DNA from: Defluviitaleaceae bacterium
GTDB taxonomy: Bacteria; Bacillota; Clostridia; Lachnospirales; WQUN01
DNA: 57,436 nt
Reading direction: 5' to 3'
Assembly (NCBI GenBank): GCA_009781725.1
Contig: WQVF01000016.1
Span: 1 to 57,436 of the forward strand
The notes beneath the pieces are model-generated. The model worked only from the letters and a program-made list of their open reading frames with translations, did not search any database and was not told the origin of the DNA. Position numbers and translations under genes: made by a program. Positions 17,900 to 26,769 of this stretch are shown piece after piece; the first letter of the stretch is position 1, and each line of letters begins with the position of its first letter.

Positions 17900-20800
17900 C
17901 TATATCCTCCACAATAAGCCCATAACCCCAACCCGACCATCATCCATAGGCACCTCCACACCCTGGAACTTAGCATAATTAACCTTCACACCATCGTCCA
18001 AGTCAAGCTCAATCTGCTGATGAGCAAAATGGGATATCACAAGGTCATATGCCTGGCATTCTTCCAGTTTTCCTTGCAACAGGTTTGCTTCCTTGCGATA
18101 GGCTGCTTTATCATGATTGTTTTCGGTAATATTTGCAAGCATTTCCAGCTGCTGGATTCCGGCATCGTATTTTCTTTGAAGAGGGTGGAGGTAATCTGTT
18201 CTGGCCTTGGTTATGGTAAGTTTATCATAGCGATGCAGGTAGAATAGAGCTTTGAACCCATCTCTCTTTCCGCTGTCCATGAGCCAGTATATAGGACGGT
18301 TTTGATATACTTTTACATGGTCTTTGTAGAAATCCTTAAAGAAGTACTGACGAATGCGCTCTTGCGCGGTGCCGTTGCTTGTAGGGTATAAAGCATTTGC
18401 AATAAAATCGAGGTTTTCGCCCAAGGCTTCCTCGCCGTAGACGACGCGGACGAAATCAATAAATCGGCTTACTATATCGTTCTCAAAATAATCCTGGTCC
18501 CCCATGGGGATTATATTATCCTCCACGGCTACAAGCCCATCCAAGTTATAGCGGCCAAGCATACAGCCTACAGCATAAGAAACAAAGCTACGGATATCCC
18601 GGCTAAGGTCGGCTTTACGGATAGTTATATCTTTATCCTCTACCGCTGGTGTGAGCTCGTCTTGCAATCCGTAGATATCTATGAAGATACGATTCAGTGC
18701 TTCTTCATTGGATTTAAGCTTGCTAAATCGCTGATTGCAAGCAGCTTCCCATTTAGCGTAAGCAGCTTGGATGGTTCTTTCCCCACATAGCAATGGATGC
18801 CGTACAAAATCCCAACTAGTTTCAAAACTATCCCAATCAGCGCGAGATAGCTCAATGTTTTCCAAAACATATTTTTCAACGATTTCTCTAACGGCATCGT
18901 CAATTATCATGGGTACCCCACCGATATGATTTTCATTGTAATTCACTGTTGGAGAAATAATCCTTAACATCTCAGCCATCACCTTAGAGTTGAGTCCAGC
19001 CAAGATATACAAGGAATCCTTTCCATCCCCCACAAACAAAGATCCCCCCGCCCCATCAAACAAGAAATCTTCCTCAAACCACCTAAAGCTCGTGGTATTC
19101 ATAGTTACCTTTGTCCATGCAAGGAAAGGCTTGAAATATGCATTTTGATTGCGTAATGTAGCATTATTGTCTTTAAGTGCTGTTCCGTTTGTCCCCCAAA
19201 AAACTACATACTCTCTGTTGCCATACCATTTTCTGTTTTCGCCACCCTTATTATATTTGACCCATATTCGATTTAAGGGGTTGATTATGTTGGTACGGTT
19301 AATATCCACTTCATACCAAAACTTAACAAATCTATTTACATCACAGGTTGACATCCCTTGCTTTGGCGATGCAAGTTCCTCAAGGGGATTGCCCTTTTCA
19401 AATGCCTTTAGCAAGCCCTTGCTTACCCAATACGCAATTAGGTTTCCGGGGATGTTTTTATAGCTTTCCTTAGCAGATATATGCTTGCTTTCCGTAAAGA
19501 AGGCGTTCTCTTTTGCCTGCTGACCAATATAATCTACAAGGCGCATATAGGAAGCACGATAGTCAGAAATATTAGATTGGCACATAACGAAGGCGGTGGT
19601 CTGTACAACTTCCCCACCGATTTCCTCAAAGGCCCTTGCCCCCAGATGAATCATATTTACGATATCATTTGAGGTTATCAATTGCCGGCGGAATTTTTCA
19701 TAACTCGTCAGAAACATCCACGAATGCATTGTAATCATAGACAGATATCCGTCTTTTGCTAGCAGGCCGAGATTGCGCTCGATAAAAACAACACAGAGGT
19801 CGCTTTTGCTATTGGAATAGTGTTTTTTTACCCAGTCGATTTGCTTTGGTGTTGGTGCCATATAGGGAGGATTTGTGATTACCACATTATATTTTTGCGC
19901 AAGCAAGGAGCGGTATATCCAACTTTGCAAATTACTCTGGTAATGGGATACCGTTATATCTTCCGGTTGCTGGGGTTTGTCCTCAAGATTTTCAATCTTC
20001 ACAAGTGAGCCAAACTCCGAAAGCTCCTCATCGCCATTGGAAGAATAGACCATGGGCTGGGGGACAACTTCCTGTCTAAAGAATCGCCTATTATACTCCC
20101 TTGCCTTCATCATCAGAGAAAAATAAGCCAACTGCCCTGCTCTGTCGTCTATATCCAAGCCAAAAATATTGTGGGTCAAAATCAAATTGGGAATCTCCCG
20201 CTCCTGGTAACCTTGGCTCTGATAAATTTGAAACAGTACATCAAATGCGTACACCAAAATATGACCGCTGCCCATACAGGGGTCTATTAGTTTTATGTCC
20301 TCCGGGCGGCTGATTGGACTTTCTTTGCGCATTGCTAGTAGCTGCTCGGCTACTTCCGGTTCTTGTACCGCTTCATCAATGTAATACTTCCAGTTTGCAC
20401 GCAAGCCCTCGGTAATAATCGCCTCATCATCCCGGGCTTGACCCGGGATTCCCCCATCTTTGCCTGTGGCGAGGGGATTCCGGGGCGAGCCCGGAATGAC
20501 GGAAAGGATATGTGAATGGGGCACCTTCGAGTGCCTCTCCAACCATAGCCGCCCCAGGCTATTTTCCACCATATATTTTACTATCCACTCCGGTGTAAAA
20601 AGCTGTGTGGCGGCTGGTATAGTATTTTTATTTATTTTGATGTTCTTTTTAAGCCCGGCAAAGACTTCATCTTTTTTCTCAGAAATATAAAACTGGTACA
20701 GCCAGCCTATAATCTGTACGCCGTTCTTAAAATTCTCCTCCGGGATAGTATGTACCAAGTCGTGGACTATGCCGCCATTGCGATACAGGGCATCAGGCAA

Positions 20801-21217
20801 CAATAACTCTGTATGGTCGTTTAGTCTTTGGAACATCCCAGGCATTATCTCAGCCAGGGCATTGCATTGGGATATTAGGATATATTTGTACAACTTTTCC
20901 GTGGCATTAATGCCGGTATCGGATTTTAATTCCATGACAACGGCGGGCTTTACAAAGTCCAAGCGGTCTACTTCCCGCAGGGCATCCGGTTCTATTCTGC
21001 CAGGCTCTTCGCTGGATAATATCCGGATATTTGAAGGTAGGTAGCCGTTTGCCTCCATAAAGCGTAAGGCAATTAGGCGATTGAACCATGTGTAAGCAAT
21101 GTCTTCAATGTTTATTGTATTGGCGGCAATGCCTAAATCAGCCCCTTTGAGGGTAACCGCATCTATTAACTTCTTTCTGGCTGCAACGGCATAGCTCTTT
21201 ATTGCTGCTTTATCCAT
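17900..21217 (-). CDS. pglX: BREX adenine-specific methyltransferase PglX, copy 2
   Basis: A second, tandem PglX of about 1105 residues with the same catalytic motifs (DPCMGSGHILVYAFD, NPPYMAPTP) and closely similar N- and C-terminal regions, but a different target-recognition region, suggesting a second methylation specificity. Residues ~239-263 (VIPG...GGIPGQARDD) are encoded by a family A palindromic element at 20427-20500 that copy 1 lacks; the flanking protein sequence resumes in register. The start is ATG 21217 by homology with copy 1; an in-frame TTG lies 18 nt upstream. It is separated from brxC by 160 bp. Confidence 0.92.
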   Translation of the reverse strand: MDKAAIKSYAVAARKKLIDAVTLKGADLGIAANTINIEDIAYTWFNRLIALRFMEANGYLPSNIRILSSEEPGRIEPDALREVDRLDFVKPAVVMELKSDTGINATEKLYKYILISQCNALAEIMPGMFQRLNDHTELLLPDALYRNGGIVHDLVHTIPEENFKNGVQIIGWLYQFYISEKKDEVFAGLKKNIKINKNTIPAATQLFTPEWIVKYMVENSLGRLWLERHSKVPHSHILSVIPGSPRNPLATGKDGGIPGQARDDEAIITEGLRANWKYYIDEAVQEPEVAEQLLAMRKESPISRPEDIKLIDPCMGSGHILVYAFDVLFQIYQSQGYQEREIPNLILTHNIFGLDIDDRAGQLAYFSLMMKAREYNRRFFRQEVVPQPMVYSSNGDEELSEFGSLVKIENLEDKPQQPEDITVSHYQSNLQSWIYRSLLAQKYNVVITNPPYMAPTPKQIDWVKKHYSNSKSDLCVVFIERNLGLLAKDGYLSMITMHSWMFLTSYEKFRRQLITSNDIVNMIHLGARAFEEIGGEVVQTTAFVMCQSNISDYRASYMRLVDYIGQQAKENAFFTESKHISAKESYKNIPGNLIAYWVSKGLLKAFEKGNPLEELASPKQGMSTCDVNRFVKFWYEVDINRTNIINPLNRIWVKYNKGGENRKWYGNREYVVFWGTNGTALKDNNATLRNQNAYFKPFLAWTKVTMNTTSFRWFEEDFLFDGAGGSLFVGDGKDSLYILAGLNSKVMAEMLRIISPTVNYNENHIGGVPMIIDDAVREIVEKYVLENIELSRADWDSFETSWDFVRHPLLCGERTIQAAYAKWEAACNQRFSKLKSNEEALNRIFIDIYGLQDELTPAVEDKDITIRKADLSRDIRSFVSYAVGCMLGRYNLDGLVAVEDNIIPMGDQDYFENDIVSRFIDFVRVVYGEEALGENLDFIANALYPTSNGTAQERIRQYFFKDFYKDHVKVYQNRPIYWLMDSGKRDGFKALFYLHRYDKLTITKARTDYLHPLQRKYDAGIQQLEMLANITENNHDKAAYRKEANLLQGKLEECQAYDLVISHFAHQQIELDLDDGVKVNYAKFQGVEVPMDDGRVGVMGLLWRI
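20427..20500. repeat. Palindromic dispersed repeat, family A, in-frame inside pglX copy 2
   Basis: TCATCCCGGGCTTGACCCGG at the left and an imperfect complement ending CCGGAATGA at the right, 74 bp. It is stop-free in the pglX frame and absent from the tandem paralogue, so the insertion boundaries can be seen by comparing the two proteins between NSLGRLWLE and WKYY. Confidence 0.85.
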
Positions 21218-21348
21218 ACCCACACGTCCTAACAAATCATTGTTAATCGGAAGAAAACCGCCTTCGGCCCAATCATCAAAACCGAATCAGCCCATATAAA
21301 ATGCGGCCTGCTATCCGTAAGGCATACTGTTTTGTCGGAGAAAAAGCA

Positions 21349-21371
21349 CCTTTGTCGGTATCATCAAAACT
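21349..21371 (-). repeat. 23-bp repeat shared with the end of pheS
   Basis: Exactly matches 53284-53306 in the opposite orientation. Relative to transcription both copies point the same way and lie at the 3' end of a gene inside an operon (here just past the brxC stop). A shorter relative (ATCATCAAAACCG) is nearby at about 21275. Confidence 0.7.
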
Positions 21372-21377
21372 GGAAAG

Positions 21378-24300
21378 CTATACTATCTGGATTATTGTAT
21401 CATCCTCAAGCAGGGATTTAAGCTTTCGCCCTACTTCACTCACCAGACGGTCCACGTCCGCTTCGTTTGATACTTGGGTCGTACCAGTAAATAGGCTTTT
21501 CATGGTTATGGTCTTAATCCTGCGCACAGTTTCCGATTCGGTGGTTTCAATCTCAGCATTTACAAAACTTTGTATAAATCTTAGCATCATACGATTGCTT
21601 TCGGTTTCCATTGCTATTGCTTCATATATGTTGTTGACTCTGGATAGCCTTTCGATTAATGAATCAAACTCAGAGATTACCTGATCCGTATACTTATCCT
21701 TTATCCCACGCTTACCCAGGTCTGCCAGAGTGGTTTCTCTATCGGTTTTGATTGCGGCTTTGATGGGTTCGCATTCTTCTTCTAGCAACTGCGCAAAGCA
21801 GGTCATAAACTGCTCTACCAGTTCCGGCAGCTTGTGAATCTCCCCATATGGGGAAGCCAGCGCGGTTATCCTTTCAATATCTTCAACCAGTTTTATCATT
21901 TCGGGGTCAAGTACATAGGTGCGGTTGCTTTCATAGATTTGCAGCATCTTCAAAGCCTTATCGAAAATTGAGCGTTGGCTTTGATTGTTAAAGAATTTCT
22001 TTATGTCGCTTACATCCTCGCTATAATCTAGCAAAGATTCTTTTTCGCTATGAAGATAGTCGAAAAAGGCCTTTATATCCCTAATCCTCTCTATCTCTTC
22101 AAAGAGCTTCTTCCCATACTCTAAAATCCTCTTGCCCGGATACGGTGCCTTAGAATACTCACCCAGCAAATCCTTAATGCTATCATGGTTTCCATGGAGC
22201 TCCTCAGTTGCAAGCTGCTTTATACGAGCCATTAGGCCATCTTCATCACTGGGCATGTCGCCGCTGCCAAAAATTTCTCTGGCCAGGTCCTTAGCATTGT
22301 TGATTAGGACTGGGCTTATAACATCCCGCCATCTGACCACCAGCCGCTCAATATAATCCCGCTTGGTCGCGTACTGGGCAACAGATATATCACCGGGCAG
22401 AATATTCTCGCCCCCTAGTTCTAGCCGAATCTTTTGATTTTTGAACAAGCTAAGCACAACGCCGGATATATCTATATCTTTCCACCCATAGGGCATTTTG
22501 CTAAACTGGTCTATTAGACTGCGCATTGTGATATTTATATTGCGATAGTGACTATGCTCTATAACATCTTGCATATCCGCCAAAGCCAGGTAATTGGCCT
22601 CATTTGCAGGTATGCCATTCAACACATCTTGGTTATCCTCGCTTGATAGCATTTCCCGCAAACTATCCACTGATATATATGGATGTGTGATATAGCTTAG
22701 CTTTGAGTAAAGATTCTCGATTAAGGCATTAAAGCCGTCACTTATTCTTTGCTCATGGGCTTTTTCTCTAATGTCCAGATTTAGGCCGTTTACATATATT
22801 TTTGCTTTGCGCATAGAATCGGCAATTAACTCACGGCAGCGGTCTATACGATTCTGTCTCTCGTTGCTTTTTGCTGCCTTGATTAGCTCAATAGAATCCG
22901 TCTGCTTTTTACTTAAGCTACGGCGCAAAAAGGCATCAATTTGGAGGGATAGCTCCATTTCATTTAAAAACTCCGCATCCTGCGGCATTGCGACAACCAC
23001 ATTTGTGCTCCCTAGAGACATAAGCTTGATAGCCGACTCGTCAATACCGCCATGGGCAAAATAGGGAGTCAAAACCTGTATGCCGATTTCTTCTTTTTGC
23101 ACACCTAGGGGCCGGTCATCTATCATTGTATTGAATGGGAAGTCATGACGGTCATTGTATCTATGCTTTTTGTTAAGCCCAAACAGCACATGAAATATCT
23201 CACTGCCTGCCTTGTCAATCAAATCCGCCGGGCTTATACGAATTTCTCTGATTTCCCGGTTTATGTCCTGTTCCTCGTTGGTAAGGAAAATAAACTGGTC
23301 GCCGTTTTTTATGATGAGCCGCTCAGCTTCCAAGCGGCGCAGAGATGCATCTACCTTCTTTTTGAACGCGATTTTGTCTTCGTCGATATTTGTAAGCATA
23401 ACTGTAGTTATATTCTCAAGGTTTGCCGGTAGCCTTTCAGGTATATATTTCACCATGAAAAGTGTTTTTAGGACCTCTACATCATCCGGATACAATACAC
23501 CGCTGTCCCGGTTTGCGCTTTCTTCCGCGTTTATAATCACTCTACGGACATTGTTATCTAAAAAAGTTTCCACTGTCTTGTAAAAGGCATTAAATGGTAT
23601 CAGAATACCCTCATCAAAATTGGCAAACTGAATCGCCGCCTCTTGGAAGGCGTTAAGCAAGGAGCGCTCCCCTTCCGACAAATGCTTACCCGATGCCCCA
23701 TGGGTTCGTATGCCGTTAAACACTGCTTGCAGCAACGGAAACTGGTATGGGATAAATGGATATATATCCGCAAAATCCTCAGGGGATTCATAAAGCCTTT
23801 TTTCCGGGGTATCTTTTGTAAATGTAATCAAATTTTTCATTACAGCGATTTTTTCTTCATATAAAAGGCGTAGCTTATCTGCGGCTCCTTCGGACTTAGC
23901 CAGCAGCCTTTTTTTTATTACCTCGTCTACATTGGCAGAGGATAGAGAAAGCCGGGTATCAAAACGGCCAATAATTTTAGAAAATGCATCCCGGTTTACC
24001 TTGGTTATAGAATCTATATCCTCTTGACCGGTCGCTATGACCCAGGCCTGTCCTCCGCATTCATTGCCCAGCCCCTCAACGATATTTTGCAAATTAAGCA
24101 TAAGAGCCTCTGAGGAGCCGATATACTGTCCGACCTCGTCGCATAAGAATATTACGAATTGCTTTTTGCCTCTTTCTCGTTGTTTAGCCTCGATATATTC
24201 TCTCACTCGCCTTGAAAAGGAATTTATGTCAAGGGAGTAATTTTCCTCTGATTTGTTATACCAGGCAAGCGCAGCGTCTGCGCTCATTCTAGTGGTGTCA

Positions 24301-24935
24301 GCCAAAGCTTGAACGATATTGTCTTGCTCGAAATAAAAGTCGTCTCTGGCTGCCTCCCAGGAGTTACCTGACAGTTCATAGAAACGATTGCGAAAGTCTT
24401 GATATACCCCGTCTTTGTCCATTTGCCTTTCCAGGTCTGCAATCCAGGGCATGGAGCTGCAATATCCTTGCATCTTGTTAAAGACTTTCATAAAGACCTT
24501 TACAATGGGGTCCTTATTGGATTTGGAATCGGAATCCGCTTCCGCGTCTATGTTGAACAGAATTACATCAGCACATGTATCGGCAGCCAACTGCATATCA
24601 GCCATAATATGGCTGTCGCTGATTTTGCCCTCAAAGTAGTCAATTGCCTTTTTCTCGCCAAATTCCTTGTAGCCTAACAAAAAGGAGAGAATTTTAAGGA
24701 AATGGGATTTACCGCTACCAAAGAAGCCGGAAATCCACACACCGATTTTATCTGTACGCTGTGTGGTGCCCTTGCGGTATCCGGCAAAAAAATTGGCCAT
24801 GTGGCGGTTAAGCTCTGATGTAACGACATATTCGTCCAGCTCAGAAATCGCCATCTCGGTGATATTTGCACCAATTTTGATTACACCCTGAATGGGTCTC
24901 CCTATATCCTTTTGGAACATGGTGCTGATTTTCAT
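21378..24935 (-). CDS. brxC: BREX P-loop ATPase BrxC (PglY-like)
   Basis: BrxC is the large ATPase of BREX systems. The 1185-residue product begins with the characteristic MFQKDIGRPIQGVIKI and has Walker A GFFGSGKSHFLK at residues 70-81. FVIFLCDEVGQYIG (~245) is the likely Walker B region, and a long helical C-terminal part follows. ATG 24935 has AGGGGG about 9 nt upstream. It is preceded by a 171-bp gap containing GC-only hairpins. Confidence 0.95.
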   Translation of the reverse strand: MKISTMFQKDIGRPIQGVIKIGANITEMAISELDEYVVTSELNRHMANFFAGYRKGTTQRTDKIGVWISGFFGSGKSHFLKILSFLLGYKEFGEKKAIDYFEGKISDSHIMADMQLAADTCADVILFNIDAEADSDSKSNKDPIVKVFMKVFNKMQGYCSSMPWIADLERQMDKDGVYQDFRNRFYELSGNSWEAARDDFYFEQDNIVQALADTTRMSADAALAWYNKSEENYSLDINSFSRRVREYIEAKQRERGKKQFVIFLCDEVGQYIGSSEALMLNLQNIVEGLGNECGGQAWVIATGQEDIDSITKVNRDAFSKIIGRFDTRLSLSSANVDEVIKKRLLAKSEGAADKLRLLYEEKIAVMKNLITFTKDTPEKRLYESPEDFADIYPFIPYQFPLLQAVFNGIRTHGASGKHLSEGERSLLNAFQEAAIQFANFDEGILIPFNAFYKTVETFLDNNVRRVIINAEESANRDSGVLYPDDVEVLKTLFMVKYIPERLPANLENITTVMLTNIDEDKIAFKKKVDASLRRLEAERLIIKNGDQFIFLTNEEQDINREIREIRISPADLIDKAGSEIFHVLFGLNKKHRYNDRHDFPFNTMIDDRPLGVQKEEIGIQVLTPYFAHGGIDESAIKLMSLGSTNVVVAMPQDAEFLNEMELSLQIDAFLRRSLSKKQTDSIELIKAAKSNERQNRIDRCRELIADSMRKAKIYVNGLNLDIREKAHEQRISDGFNALIENLYSKLSYITHPYISVDSLREMLSSEDNQDVLNGIPANEANYLALADMQDVIEHSHYRNINITMRSLIDQFSKMPYGWKDIDISGVVLSLFKNQKIRLELGGENILPGDISVAQYATKRDYIERLVVRWRDVISPVLINNAKDLAREIFGSGDMPSDEDGLMARIKQLATEELHGNHDSIKDLLGEYSKAPYPGKRILEYGKKLFEEIERIRDIKAFFDYLHSEKESLLDYSEDVSDIKKFFNNQSQRSIFDKALKMLQIYESNRTYVLDPEMIKLVEDIERITALASPYGEIHKLPELVEQFMTCFAQLLEEECEPIKAAIKTDRETTLADLGKRGIKDKYTDQVISEFDSLIERLSRVNNIYEAIAMETESNRMMLRFIQSFVNAEIETTESETVRRIKTITMKSLFTGTTQVSNEADVDRLVSEVGRKLKSLLEDDTIIQIV

Positions 24936-25106
24936 ATGTTATGCCCCCTAATCGCTCCATCGTGGAGCTTATCCATCGCCGACCAAGTATGTAAGCGCGA
25001 CTTCGCAGCGGAGTTTTTAAATTGCGCGCGCTTCGCGCGCGCTTTAAAAAAAAGCGGTTTTATATTGGCTTTACCACGAAAGGCAAACAGGTTGAGTTAT
25101 TTTTTC
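24936..25106. other. brxB-brxC gap with a GC-alternating hairpin
   Basis: This intra-operon gap holds a perfect 8-bp GCGCGCGC stem with loop TTC (25024-25042) flanked by A/T runs. A similar foldback, CGCGCAAAGCGCG, lies upstream of brxA near 26325-26337. No coding sequence was seen. The hairpins may stabilise or attenuate the operon message. Confidence 0.5.
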
Positions 25107-25682
25107 CTACACAAGCTTAAATGCCCGATAGTAATTATCATCCGTTATCTCACCAAATAATTTTAATTCATTTGTGTACTCGCCAGGGAAAAACATCACA
25201 AGTGGATTTTTCTCCACCTTACTGTGCAAATTATTGAGTATGGTATGTGAGCGTATTATCGGCCATGCTTTGCCTACACCGGTAATAAAAATTACATCTT
25301 TTTCAGGGACTATGTTTTCGGTGATTTTGGCAATTATTAAATCTCTATCCTGTGTTAGACGCAGGGTTTTTTTAATCGGTTCAAATATCGCGGTGCTGCC
25401 CTTAGACGCTTCTCTTTCCATGACCTTATCAAGATATCCCTTCTCGCGAAGCACCTGAATCATCAAATCGTAGAGGTCAAAACACTTGATGGAAATATCA
25501 TCATACCTACCATTTATACGGCTTACAATAAAACCAATATAATCCCGCACAGCCATTTCATCTTCCGGCGGGTAATCAAAAATCCAAAAGTTTAACTCCC
25601 CCACGGTGCCACGGCCTGTACGGAAGTTTTTATCCAATATTTTTGACTCTATAAAATCCAGGCGTTTGCTTAAACTGAGCAT
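25107..25682 (-). CDS. brxB: BREX protein BrxB (DUF1788)
   Basis: A 191-residue protein matching the DUF1788 family, an essential BREX component of unclear biochemistry. Recognisable segments are the opening LSKRLDFIESKIL, the middle FDYPPEDEMAVRDYI and VIFITGVGKAWPIIRSHTIL, and the ending MFFPGEYTNELKLFG. It starts 2 nt after the brxA stop, indicating co-translation. Confidence 0.93.
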   Translation of the reverse strand: MLSLSKRLDFIESKILDKNFRTGRGTVGELNFWIFDYPPEDEMAVRDYIGFIVSRINGRYDDISIKCFDLYDLMIQVLREKGYLDKVMEREASKGSTAIFEPIKKTLRLTQDRDLIIAKITENIVPEKDVIFITGVGKAWPIIRSHTILNNLHSKVEKNPLVMFFPGEYTNELKLFGEITDDNYYRAFKLV

Positions 25683-25684
25683 AT

Positions 25685-26290
25685 TTATACCCCCGTCAAT
25701 AACATTGCTCTAGCATATATGCTATCTTCCTCATCCAGTAAGTTTAAAAGATTTGCACTTGCCAAGGGCCTTTGTATCCGAAGGCCTTCTTTAGCTCTTT
25801 TTGCTATACCTGCATCGCAGAGTATACCTTTGATTTTACCTCGCAGGCTTTTCAAGTTGCCTGATGACCAGTTTGCAATTGTATTGTTATCCTGCGCCTT
25901 ACGGTTAGTAAATTCTTCGAAATCTCTGTCACTGATAGTATCATAACCTATTTCATGCTTACTGAGGAAAACTTCGTATAGGTATTCGAACAAAAGCCTG
26001 TCCGACTTCACCAAAGCCAATAAAGCCACTAATTTGGCATCGTCAGTGGAGCCCTTTGCTAAGATTTCAACAAGGGGGCTGCTGATTGTTAACAGCCTAT
26101 TTATCATTCGTAAAGGCACATCACGCCGCCGTTTTTCTTTTTCCAATTGATAAATATTTTTATCCATAGACATGAAAATAATCTCGCCGGGGCTCATCCC
26201 TTCACAAAGAAGTAAAGCCGTCCTACGCATTTCCAGGAACATAAGTGGCATGTCCTTAATCGAAGATGTATATGGCAACTCTTTTGACAT
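25685..26290 (-). CDS. brxA: BREX protein BrxA (DUF1819)
   Basis: A 201-residue DUF1819 protein, the first gene of the BREX operon; BrxA homologues are small helical DNA-binding proteins. Family features include the opening YTSSIKDMPLMFLEMRRTALLL, split over residues 7-28, the SDRLLFEYLYEVF segment and the closing LLDEEDSIYARAMLLTG. The A/T-rich region upstream (26291-26392) must hold the promoter, but I found no convincing -35/-10 pair; hairpins GAAATTGC/GCAATTTC and CGCGCAAAGCGCG are there. Confidence 0.93.
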   Translation of the reverse strand: MSKELPYTSSIKDMPLMFLEMRRTALLLCEGMSPGEIIFMSMDKNIYQLEKEKRRRDVPLRMINRLLTISSPLVEILAKGSTDDAKLVALLALVKSDRLLFEYLYEVFLSKHEIGYDTISDRDFEEFTNRKAQDNNTIANWSSGNLKSLRGKIKGILCDAGIAKRAKEGLRIQRPLASANLLNLLDEEDSIYARAMLLTGV

Positions 26291-26387
26291 AATATCACCA
26301 CCTATGGATTTATACGAACAAAACGCGCAAAGCGCGCTTTTGTTTCCGGCCGCGCCAGCAGAAATTGCGAATGCAATTTCTTAGCAT

Positions 26388-26429
26388 GTAAAAAACCCCA
26401 CAATCATCAACGTGATGATTGTGGGGTTT
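26388..26429 (-). terminator. Rho-independent terminator of the tRNA-Thr/tRNA-Gln transcript
   Basis: A 17-bp perfect stem (26393-26409 with 26413-26429) and 3-nt loop, followed on the minus strand by a run of T. It lies just 3' of tRNA-Gln and separates the tRNA operon from brxA. Confidence 0.9.
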
Positions 26430-26432
26430 GAG

Positions 26433-26504
26433 CTGAGCTGGAAGGATTTGAACCTTCGAATGCAGGAGTCAAAGTCCTGTGCCTTACCGCTTGGCGACAG
26501 CCCA
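26433..26504 (-). tRNA. tRNA-Gln (anticodon TTG)
   Basis: The minus strand folds as a cloverleaf. The acceptor pair TGGGCTG / CAGCTCA has one G-T, the anticodon stem CAGGA / TCCTG encloses loop CTTTGAC (anticodon TTG), and the T arm is GAAGGTTCAAATCCTTC. CCA is not encoded. Confidence 0.93.
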
Positions 26505-26548
26505 TTATATATTTACCTTCCACCCGCTTAAGTAGCAGATGTGGCAAG

Positions 26549-26621
26549 AGCTAATGGGGGGACTCAAACCCCCGACCTGCTGATTACGAATCAGCTGCTC
26601 TATCATCTGAGCTACATTAGC
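26549..26621 (-). tRNA. tRNA-Thr (anticodon CGT)
   Basis: Minus-strand cloverleaf: acceptor GCTAATG / CATTAGC, D arm TAGCTCAGATGATAGAGCA, anticodon stem GCTGA / TCAGC with loop TTCGTAA (anticodon CGT), and T arm GGGGGTTTGAGTCCCCC. It is upstream of tRNA-Gln in the same transcript. Confidence 0.93.
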
Positions 26622-26647
26622 TTGGTGAAAATCATAACGCGCAAGGA

Positions 26648-26676
26648 AATATAGCAAAGATTTTGTTCTCTGTCAA
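26648..26676 (-). promoter_or_regulatory. Sigma-A promoter of the tRNA operon
   Basis: Minus-strand TTGACA (26671-26676), 17-nt spacer, TATATT (26648-26653), about 25 nt before tRNA-Thr. Its -35 box abuts that of the rightward promoter. Confidence 0.85.
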
Positions 26677-26706
26677 TTGACATATTAATATCATAAAAGG
26701 TAAACT
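26677..26706 (+). promoter_or_regulatory. Probable promoter of the JetD-like gene
   Basis: TTGACA (26677-26682), 18-nt spacer, TAAACT (26701-26706), about 60 nt before the ATG at 26770. It is back to back with the tRNA promoter, the two -35 boxes forming the palindrome TGTCAATTGACA. Confidence 0.6.
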
Positions 26707-26769
26707 CTACATATATTTAGGAAACACTGCATCGGTGCATCATTATCCTGTATTCAAGAGGAAGATTAG

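Noticed and set aside
24936..25106. brxL or another gene between brxB and brxC
   Set aside because: Only 171 bp, with GC-alternating hairpins and no open frame with a ribosome site.
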